Shown one piece after another: positions 40,901 through 49,540 of a stretch of DNA of 49,540 bases. The DNA comes from Isotricha intestinalis (Eukaryota > Ciliophora > Litostomatea > Vestibuliferida > Isotrichidae). Position 1 is the stretch's first letter; each line of letters opens with the position of its first letter. The notes beneath the pieces are model-generated. The model searched no databases. It was not told where the DNA came from and saw only the letters and a program-made list of their open reading frames with translations. The position numbers and the translations under genes are program-made. The DNA lies in the NCBI GenBank assembly GCA_023807065.1, contig JAJJLU010000418.1, positions 1 through 49,540 on the forward strand, given 5' to 3'.

Positions 40901-43900
40901 TTTTTTCGATTTTTTCATCTTCTGTTTCATCGTCTTCATCTTTTGTATCTTCACTAAATGATTGAAGTAAAATAGAAGTAAATAAATTAAATATTATATA
41001 GTTTCCTAAAAATATCCAAATAAGTAAATAAAAGAAAGAGAAAGGTGACATTCTGAATAATTCAAATAATAATTGATTCCAATTTTCAACAGTTAATATC
41101 TGGAAAGTAGTATAAAAAGCAATCAAGAAACTTTGAAATTTTTTATTTCCATTTAAAAGTGACATACCTAAAAGTTCGAAAATTAAAATAAACATGAGAA
41201 GAATACAAACAATATAAGCAACATTGACTAAAGCTCTTTTAATAGAAACAATGATTAATTTCATGGATTTCATTCTTCTTAATATTTTAGTTAATCTTAA
41301 AACTCTGAAAATTCTAAAAACTCTTATAAAACTTAAATTAGCAATAGTATTTTTTGAATCTCCAATTTCAGAAGGACTTGAAGGAGCAGACATATCAACA
41401 ATAGCAAAGGCAATAATAAGAACATCTAAATAAGTGAAAGCATCTGAAAAATAAACAATGGGTCCTAAACCAATAAATTTAAGAACAAATTCAGCAATGA
41501 AAATACCATTAAAAACATAATTAGAAATATTTAATTTTGAATATTTTTCAGGTGTAAATAAATTTCCATCTAAAGCCATAAAAACAGCATTAATAATAAC
41601 AACTAATAGAATAATATAATCAAACCAATTATTTGTTGCTACTAAATAAAATGCATAACGTAATTTTTGTCCTCTTTGAATTCCTGGATTTGCATTCCAA
41701 ATAATTATATTGAAATTTTCTAAAGTATCTATCATGCTATTCCAATTATCTCTATTTTCTTCTGGATTTTCATGATATAAAACATCTCCTCCACTCCATT
41801 GAACATATCTGTGTGAATTTGTTTTTAAATCATATACACTTATATTTTTCACTTCTCCTTTTACTTCTATTTTTAATTCTTTATTTTTACCATCTTTTTC
41901 TTTCTGATGTTCTTCTCTTCTTTTTTCATCAGTTAATTTAAAATATAATATTTCATCATCTATAAAATAATATGATAATGTTTTATAATTAAAATCATCT
42001 ATTTTTCTATATATTTTTTCATAGAAACCTTTTTTATATTTTATTTCCTCTTGAATTTTATGATAATTACTAAAAGCACTTCCAACAATTAAACTACTTT
42101 TACTTCTTGAAGTAGAATTAACTTTCGAAGAATCAAAATGTAAAGATTTAGAAGTGACTCTTGTAGAATGACCTCTAGAACTTAAAGTTCCTAAATCAAT
42201 TTCTTTTCCAACTGCAAATCTTCCATAATCTCTCATTCGAGGAGGCATAATTTCTAATATTTGAATTGGTAAATTTTTGAGTGAATGAGTTAAATATGCA
42301 CATTCATCATCTAAATAATCAAAATGTTTTAATTTTTCATATTTATATTTCTTTAAATTTAATTTCTTATCATTAAAAAAGAAAAATGCTTCAGTTGATT
42401 CTGGTAATTGTTTTTTATTTATATATTTTATTTGACTTCCTAAAACTTCTCCTTTCCAATGATCTATTTTAAATTTATCTTTTACTTTTAAATCTTTATC
42501 TATTATATTATTCATATAATTCATATAATATTTTTTTCCTCTTAAATTCATTGGAATCATATCTTGTTGAATTGTTAATGGATCTGTGTATTTTTTATTT
42601 TGATCTGCTACTTTTAATTCATTCGAATTTAATTCTGGATATTTATATAAATTTTTTTCTATTGATGGTGTTTTATAAACATATGTTGGTATTGTTTTTA
42701 CTTTAATTTCTTCTTTATTATTTAATGAATTATTAATTAAATTATTATTTGTGATATCATTTATTGTTAACTCATTTTTTATTATTTGAGAATTCTGACT
42801 TTCACTTAATTTTGATAATGATTTTATTCTTTCTTTTTCTTTTTCTATTTCTTTTAAATCTTCTTCTTTATGTTCAATATTTATAAAAATATGACTTCTA
42901 TTTAAAACTTTCTCATCTCTTCCTCTAGGAGGTTTCATATCAATGACAATATTTTTATTTAAATTATAATTTAAATTCTTATAAAATTTCTGCATTTCTT
43001 TAGTAGTTAAATTAATATTATCATTTTTATCTCCTCTATCTAAAATAGATTTTCTAGCAATAGAAGTATATTTATTAGATTCTAATTTTTTGTTAATTTC
43101 TTCCATATTAACATTATCAGAATATAATTTATGATTTTCAGGAATTTTTTTTGGAAGTAAATTAATTTCATTAATAGAAAGATCAGAAAGAGAAATATCT
43201 TCTTTATTATAAATAGATAAATCTAATTTATTTCTATGAGTTTCAATTTCATCTATATTATTATCTTCAACAAGTTGATTAATACTTTGATCATATTGAA
43301 GAAAATTTAAATATGATTTTCTTCTTCCTAAAGTAGAAACAGGAATTCCTTTTGCAGCTTCTTTTTGTAATAAATCATTTAAATTAAAATTTTCTCTTAA
43401 TTTATTTAATCTTTCTTTTACTATATTATCATTCTTTAATTTTAATATTTCTGGTAAAATTGCATTAGGTCTTTTAAATGTAATATCATTATATACTTTA
43501 TCATCATCACATAGAGAAAGTTTTTTATCTGCTATTATTGAATTATCACCTGAGTAATTTAATATATTTTTTCTTTTTGAATTTATTTGATAATTTCCAC
43601 TTTGATTTTCATCTGAATTACTATTTTCATTTATTGAAATATCTATTTTCTCATCTATTGAATTATCTAGGTTACTTAAAGATAAATCTGTCATAAATGA
43701 TAATTCATTATTTATGTGAGTTTTATATTTTTTATTCTTATACATTTCTTTTAACATTTCTCTTGAAAATAAATTATTCAATCTTAGATTATTTGTTTTT
43801 TTTTTTTTTACTCCTATTGATAAAGGATTTTTTCCAAAAGAATTTGTTCTTCTTTTTATTTCTTCTTCTTTTTGTTTTTCTCTTTCAATTCTTAATTCTT

Positions 43901-46900
43901 CTTTAAATTCGGCTTCAAAAGATAAATCTGGTTTATTTACTAATTGACCTTGTAATATTCTTTCCATTTCTTTCTTTTCTAATTTTTGTTTTAAAATATT
44001 ATCTGTTGTAAAATTTGTACTTTGATTCACTATTTTCTGAAAATTTATCATTTCATCTTTTAAAAATTTCTGTGTATTATTTATTGAAATTTCTATTGCA
44101 TCTGTATATATTTTTTCTTCTTTTTTATTACTTTCAAATACAGTTTCTCTTTTGTTATCATTTTGTTCATTTACATTATTTCTTTTTAAATCTAATGAAT
44201 TACTTAAATTTAAAGAACTTTGTCTTGATGATTGATGAACACTGTGTTTTTTATCTTTCTTTTTAGATTTTCTTTCTTCTTTCTTCTTTTCATCTATTAA
44301 TCTATCTATTTCTTTTTGTTGTCTTTTTATATCTTTACATAAATGTGTTTCTTCTTCATCAATCATCTCTTCTATTATATATAATTCTTCTGGATTATTA
44401 TTTGTCATTATATACATATCTTTTACTGTTTGATAAACTATTGGAATATCTCTTTTATTTTTTGTTATATGAAATGCCTCTTCATCAACTTTAAAATATA
44501 ATTCTCTTAAACTTTCACCACTTTTTGATAAATTTTTATTTTTCAATGCTCTCTCTTTTTTTTTTTTTTCTTGCTTTTCCTTTTCTTTCAAATCATATCT
44601 ACTTTTAATTAATTGATAAAAACTTTTTTTACCGCTTAATTCTTTTCTAGTAACTTCAATTTTTTCAAACTCTGAGTTTGTAACAGCAAGGAATAAATTA
44701 ATTAAATAGAATCCTCCAATCATAACAAAGACATGAAAATAAAAAAAAATGATAATAGGATTAACTTGAATTTTATCTTTAAAAGTTCTAGAAACATAAA
44801 TAAAAATATTAGTCCATCCTTCAAGAGTAACTGTAACAAAGACAGTGACAAAACCATATAAAACATTATCAAAATTAATAACACCATTATCAGGATTTCT
44901 ATAAGCTTTAACACAAATATATTTATTACCTAAACTATCATATTCACTACAATCAGAATCATAAGTACACATAGTATTAGCATCTGTTAAAGAAATTAAA
45001 TAACCATAATTTAAACTCATACATCTTCTTAAAAATAAACCTTGCCACATTTGCACTCCAGCAATAGCAAAAATGATAAAGAAGAAAAATAATACTATTG
45101 TAGTTTCTGCTAAATGAGATATTGATGCTAAAAGTGCTATTACTAATTTTCTTAATCCTTTAACTGATTTTACTGTTTTTAAAGGACGTAGAATACGAAA
45201 AGCTCTTAACCCTGCTAAACCAGAAATTTTTTTTCCATTCATTGTTTTTTCTAAAATAAAAGAAATCCAACCAACAAAAACAACAAAAAAATCTAAACAA
45301 TTCCAATAATCTTTTAAATAAGCTTTTCAGTCATCACAAAACCATAAGCAATAATTTTTAAAGCACATTCAAAAGTATACCAATAAAGGAAATATTGATC
45401 AGAAGTATTTGCTATATTCTTTTCATCTCTTGGATCAGAAATAAGAATAAAAATAGTATTTAAAACAATTATTAATAATGAGAAATTATCGAATAATTGA
45501 TTATCAACTAAAAATAAACACCAGAATCTTGCATAGACTAAATTTTTATTAAATTTTTTTCTACATTTTAAACAACAACATCTATCATAATATCTTCTTG
45601 CTTGTTCTTCTTTTCTTAAAGGTTTAAAATCAATAACTTCTTTTGCTCCTATATCACTTTCACTTTCTAATGAAAAATGAGGAACTCCTCTTTCATTTTT
45701 TTTATTACTAAAATAATTATTTAATAATCTTCCTTTATATAATAATTTCTCTGTGTTATTCATTATTAAATCTACTTTATCTGATTCTATATTTTTCATT
45801 TTATCATATGTTTCTTTTAATTCTTCTATTTCTTTTTGAAGATCAGTTGTATCTACTCCTTTTAAATTATTTACTTCTTTTAATTTTCTTTTTTCTTTTA
45901 TTTTTTTTTTTATTTCCATTCTTTGAACATCTATTTTTATTTCTTCTTCTTCTTTATCTTGAATATTATCATATTCAAAATCAAAAACATCATTTTTAAA
46001 AAATTTTTCTTTATAAAATTTATCATATTCCATTAATTGGCTTTTATCAGCTTCTACTTCTTCTTCATTATTATTTTCATCATCATCACTTATAATATAT
46101 TGATTTTCTAATTCAATTAATTCTCCTTCATCAGATTCTTCATCTAATTTATTTTTTTCTTCTTCTTCTTTTTTTTTTTCTTCATCTAATTGAAAATTAT
46201 CTTCTTTTATTGTTTTATTTCTCATTGTTATTTTTCTAGTAAATTTCTTTTTAAATTTTTTATTATCTTCTGAATCTTCTGATTCATTTTCATCCAATTG
46301 TTTATTTATATTAGGTAAAAATTTTTGTGTATTTTTTTTTATTGAAGACCTTCTTTTTAATTTTCCTACTCCATCTAAATCGTATAATGCTTCTTTTTCT
46401 TTTAATTTATTTTCATTTAAATTATCTAATACTATTGTTCCTTTTTTTAAAAAATTATTTTTTTTCTTCCTATTTAATTGATTTAATGTTTTTTGCAAAT
46501 CATCATTTTCTAATTCTGAAGAAATTAAAGATTCTGTTTTTGATACTTCTAATCCTTCTTTTAATTTATTTTCTTTTTTTAATTGTTCATCTATTTGTTC
46601 ATCTATATTTTTTATATTTAATTCTCTCTTTTTTGCTTGTTCTTCTAATAATTTTAAATATTCTAATTGCTTTTTTTTTCTTTCTTCTAATTTTCTTTTT
46701 TTTAATTCTACAGTTTCTAATATAGAATTTTCTTTTAAATTTTTTTCATCTTCTTTTTTCTCTAATCTTGTTAATTTCTTTTTTGAACTTCTTGATGTTA
46801 ATTTTTTGTCATCTTCTATTTTTAAATTCGATTTTTTTGATATAAATTTCGCATCTATTATTTTTTCTTCTTCTTCTTCTTCTTTTTCTACTTTTTTTTT

Positions 46901-47728
46901 ATTTTTTTCTTCTTTTTCTTTTTTTTCTTCTTCTTTTCTCTTTTTTTCTTCTTTTTCTTTTTTCTTTTTTTTTTCTTCTTCTTCTAATTTTCTTTTTTTT
47001 TCTTCTTCTTCTAATTTTCTTTTTTTTTCTTCTTCTTCTAATTTTCTTTTTTTTTCTTCTTCTTCTAATTTTCTTTTTTTTTCTTCTTCTCTTTTTTTTC
47101 TTTCTTCATCTCTTTTTCTTTTTTCTTCTTCTCTTTTTTTTCTTTCTTCATCTCTTTTCCTTTTTTCTTCTTCTTCTTTTTTTCTTCTTTCTTCTTCTTT
47201 TTTTCTTCTTTCTTCTTCTTTTTTTTTTTGCTTTTCTTCTTCTTCTTTTTTCCTGTTTAAATTTTTCAATTCTGAAAAAATATTTTTTCTCTTTTTTTCT
47301 TTTAATTTTTTTCCTATTGATTCTAAATGATTAAATCCTTTTTTTATATTTTCTTTTACATTAACTTTCTGTTTTATTTTTCCAAAAAACAGTTTTTCTA
47401 AAATATTCTTATATTTTTTTTCAAAAAGTTTAAGTCCTTCTTTAATTTTATTTTTCTTTTCTTTTTCTTTCTTTTCTTTATTTTCTTTGGTTTTCTTTTT
47501 AAATTTATTTGCATCTTTTTTTAAATCTTCTAAATTTAAAGGTTCTACTTTTATTTTATCTTTATTTTTCTTTTTAATTAGAATTAATCTATTCATTTTT
47601 GTTTCTATATCTTCTTCTGAAATTTCAGAATTTGAATCATCTACTTGATATTTACCATATTTATCTTTTGAATTTGAATCTTTATTTTTATTTATATTCA
47701 AATTAAAAGTTTCTTCTTCTTTATCCAT
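37980..47728 (-). CDS. Four-domain voltage-gated Ca2+ channel alpha-1 subunit, interrupted by a one-base frameshift
   Basis: Two reverse frames, 47728-45314 and 45315 or so to 37980, make one channel of about 3,249 residues if one base is missing at 45324-45327. The N-terminus is Lys/Glu-rich, with a long ER/K helix at about residues 154-290. Domain I begins near residue 715 (S1 NFSLLIIVLNTIFILI) and spans the frameshift. S4 segments in all four domains carry spaced Arg/Lys (LRAFRILRPLKTVK; FRVLRLTKILRRMK; LRLLRILRPLRF; IRVLRVLRVTRVLRLVK). The pore loops have Glu in every domain: TLEGWT (Glu codon at 44820), TVENWN (41085), TEGWP (39786) and TGENWP (38910). This EEEE ring is diagnostic of Ca2+ selectivity. 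The I-II linker is huge (about 1,000 residues) and charged. In ciliates such channels act in the ciliary membrane in the calcium action potential; that location is inferred. Confidence 0.92.
45314..45330 (-). other. Frameshift site in the Ca2+ channel gene
   Basis: The coding strand reads ATG ACT GAA AAG CTT ATT TAA and stops at 45314-45316. With one extra A in the A4 run (T4 at 45324-45327) it continues GFVMTEKAYLKDYWN. This aligns without gaps to the same place in domain III of the same protein (GFVMDEGSYIRDNWN), which shows where the frame must change. Confidence 0.85.
46972..47092 (-). repeat. Four 27-bp tandem repeats encoding EEEEKKRKL
   Basis: Units recur every 27 bp (TAATTTTC marks at 46985, 47012, 47039 and 47066) and encode nine-residue acidic/basic blocks inside the ER/K-rich N-terminal helix of the channel. 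Flanking 42-bp and 21-bp units (KRKRDEERKKREEE; EEERRKK) extend the pattern. Confidence 0.85.
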
Positions 47729-47918
47729 TTTATTAATTCTTTTTATTATATTTATTCCTGATATATATATTATAAATATTTCTAATTAATTTTTTTTTTA
47801 TTTTTTTCAAATCATTTAAATGAATTTTTTACTTTTCAAAAAAAAAAGAAATTTTCTAAAAAAAACAAATAATTCTTGATTTATAAAAACAATAAAAAAA
47901 ATACAAAATTTCAATAAT
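47729..47918. other. Short spacer with the channel promoter
   Basis: About 190 bp between the channel start codon and the 3' end of a decayed DUF285 gene. It contains an AT alternation at 47760-47775 and long A/T tracts. The channel promoter should be here. Confidence 0.45.
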
Positions 47919-48260
47919 TTATTTTTTACATTGACTAAATATTTTTTCATCTTCTATATTTAAAGAAGTTAAAGAAGAACAACCAGAGAACATATAACTA
48001 ATATGATTAACATTATTAGAATTAAAATTAAATAAATTTAAAGAAGTTAAATAAAAACAATCAGAGAACATATAACTCATATTATTTACATTATTTGTAT
48101 TAATTAGATAAATTTAAAGAAGTTAAACTAGAACATTCAAAGAATATACACTCATATTGATCAAAGGTATTATACATTTTTATTTCATTTATTTTTACTT
48201 CATTTTCAAATATATATTTAAAACAAAAATCTATTTTTACACATTCAAAATTATTTCCAA
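47919..48260 (-). pseudogene. Truncated DUF285 (BspA-like) repeat gene, paralogue of the 34.5-36.1 kb gene
   Basis: The reverse strand, ending at TAA 47919-47921, reads ECVKIDFCFKY, then FECSSLTSLNLSN, then NTNNVNNMSYMFSDC, LTSLNLFNFNSNNVNHISYM and FSGCSSLTSLNIEDEKIF. The first part corresponds to NKIDFSFKYNF just before the repeats of the 34460-36061 protein. A two-base loss near 48103-48110 breaks the frame in the first repeat. I could not follow kinase or B-box modules upstream, so this is a 3' fragment. Confidence 0.75.
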
Positions 48261-48930
48261 ATATTTTTCATTTCTTTTTTTATATAATATTTTATATTTG
48301 GAAATATGATTAACATAATTTAATAATCTAATTTTTACCTTTTGAATTAATCTCATATATATATTTGATATTATTAATTATTATTTTAAATTCTTAAAAC
48401 TGGTATTTTCTTTTTTTAATTTAAATATTTTTCAAATATTATTGTTTGGTTATATTCTTCTTCATATTTTAAACTAAATTTTAACATTTTTAGTCATTTA
48501 AATCTTCTATTAAAATATCATTTAGATTATTTAATTTTACAATTTTAAATTTTTTGAATTTTTATTTGGTTTAGATGGGTGAAGATTTGAAGAATTATTA
48601 CATATTGCTAAATTTACGTATTTAAATTTTTTAGTTTATTTTGCTCAATAATATTTAGAATAATTGAAATCAAATTTTGATTTTATTCTTTACAATAAAT
48701 TAATAAAATATCTTTTAAACTTTTTATATAATTTTGATTAAACTTTAAATTAATAATACAATTATTTATATTTTTATTCTCTATTATTTCTAATCTACAA
48801 AAAATAAAAATAGAGATATAGATAAAAATAAATTATTTTATCCTAATAAATTATATAAAAAAATCCACGTTGGAGTTTGGGAAAAAAAATAAATTATATA
48901 AAAATAAAGAAAATCAATACATTAAAACAA
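48261..48930. other. AT-rich region, no supported gene
   Basis: About 670 bp. It may contain eroded 5' parts of the DUF285 paralogue, but no stretch can be translated convincingly. No RNA gene is seen. Confidence 0.4.
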
Positions 48931-49252
48931 GAAATGAAAATTAGAAGAAAAAAAAAAACATTATTAATAAACAAAAAGGTGATAATAAATATTTATTTTG
49001 TGATGTTAGTAATTCCTATAATTTAGTTTATAATAGAGGTAAATTAACTATTATTTTTAGAAAAAAATTTAAATATGAAGAAACTGAACGATATAAAGCT
49101 TCAAGAGAATAAGTTGAATTTTGTTCTCCTGCTCTAAATCTTATTGGGATGATAGAAAAAATATTATTAAGTTAAGAAAAAATATTGAAGGACATCAAGC
49201 TAAAAAATATTATATGAGTGTAAAAAGTGTTTTTATATCTTTTTTTTTGTAA
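48931..49252 (+). pseudogene. Decayed coding fragment (unidentified)
   Basis: A forward frame reads GDNKYLFCDVSNSYNLVYN, then GKLTIIFRKKFKYEETERY and KASRE-stop-VEFCSP. It changes frame near 49130 and continues SYWDDRKNIIKLRKNIEGHQ and AKKYYMSVKSVF to a TAA near 49250. The composition is clearly protein-like; the TAA is again at a Gln-like place. No family is recognised. Confidence 0.45.
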
Positions 49253-49540
49253 ATGTTTTTTAAAAAATTTTTTAAGTTTTATTTTATGCTTTTAATTTTT
49301 TTTATTTAAAATACAATTGGAATTATAAGACTTTTAATAATCGAATCTTTAGAATTTTAAAAATAAACATTATATAAATATATTCAAAGAAGGTAGAAAT
49401 ATGGAATTATAAAGCTTTTATTGCTTTAAATTCTTTAATATTCTTTCTTTATCTAGAAAAATGAATAAATTTCTTTTGCATCATTTATTTTATTATTTTT
49501 CGATTAAAATACTATTACTACATAAATTCATAAAACAAAA
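49253..49540. other. Right edge, AT-rich
   Basis: About 290 bp without a gene. No telomeric repeat is present, so the molecule is not capped here. Confidence 0.5.

Noticed and set aside
46806..47330. Long Ser/Phe-rich forward frame
   Set aside because: It is the mirror of the Lys/Glu repeats of the channel gene; the composition alone keeps it open.
1..49540. Whole genome using the ciliate code TAA/TAG = Gln
   Set aside because: Long intact genes contain no internal TAA or TAG, use CAA for Gln, and end in TAA, TAG or TGA alike.
1..49540. tRNA, rRNA or CRISPR
   Set aside because: No cloverleaf with a GTTCRAAT-like T arm, no rRNA-like GC-rich block and no regularly spaced direct repeats were seen by eye.
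1..49540. Apicomplexan (Plasmodium) or Dictyostelium origin, suggested by the AT and Asn content
   Set aside because: The telomere unit differs (GGGTTYA and AG-rich respectively), and a four-domain EEEE channel with CNNM and IPT genes in this form fits a ciliate better.

Overview
The window is a very AT-rich eukaryotic chromosome end. It opens with six tandem copies of the 7-mer AATCCCC, a C-rich telomeric strand, so the G-strand unit is GGGGATT. Thirteen substantial genes can be supported and none needs an intron, even at 5.7-9.7 kb. Coding regions end in TAA, TAG or TGA and write Gln as CAA, so the standard code applies to them. The lineage signs are the telomere type, intron-poor genes with short spacers, a four-domain Ca2+ channel of the ciliary type, IPT/TIG surface proteins, a Myb factor with a ciliate-style helix 3, and K/N-rich proteins. 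Together they suggest a ciliate macronuclear chromosome. A litostome (rumen-ciliate-like) species with the standard code is my best guess, from memory and unverified. No telomere is seen at the right edge.

Left part (0-9.6 kb): an unknown K/N-rich gene stops about 75 bp from the telomere. Next is a roughly 3.9-kb decayed gene, with a coiled coil and a seven-bladed propeller-like C-terminus, carrying in-frame TAA/TGA and frameshifts. Then come a K/N-rich protein with a probably alveolate-conserved N-terminal module and a Myb/SANT protein. Middle (9.8-21.6 kb): a giant IPT/TIG-repeat type I membrane protein, a membrane-anchored alpha/beta hydrolase, and an otubain-like pseudo-deubiquitinase fused to Cys-rich zinc modules with a C-terminal CaaX-like box.

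From 21.6 to 27.4 kb is a graveyard of decayed coding sequence, including an integrase remnant with a TDNGNEF motif. Two features inside it look alive: a 48-residue Cys-rich, potentially myristoylated microprotein at 24.3 kb, and a Cys-rich coiled-coil protein at 25.9-26.7 kb.

Right part: a CAMK/AMPK-like kinase with a distal C-terminal UBA-like domain, a second member of the K/N-rich family, a pseudokinase/B-box/DUF285 fusion, a CNNM/CorC-type Mg2+ transporter, and a full four-domain voltage-gated Ca2+ channel (EEEE selectivity locus) with a long ER/K helix at its N-terminus. The transporter and channel genes lie 54 bp apart on the same strand. Each is broken once, by what looks like a single missing base in a short homopolymer. 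The last 1.6 kb holds a truncated DUF285 paralogue and another decayed fragment.

The recurring theme is the contrast between clean CAA-using genes and decayed stretches where TAA sits where Gln is expected. A 42-bp tandem duplication at 4.57-4.65 kb catches this directly: its two copies differ only by TAA versus CAA.
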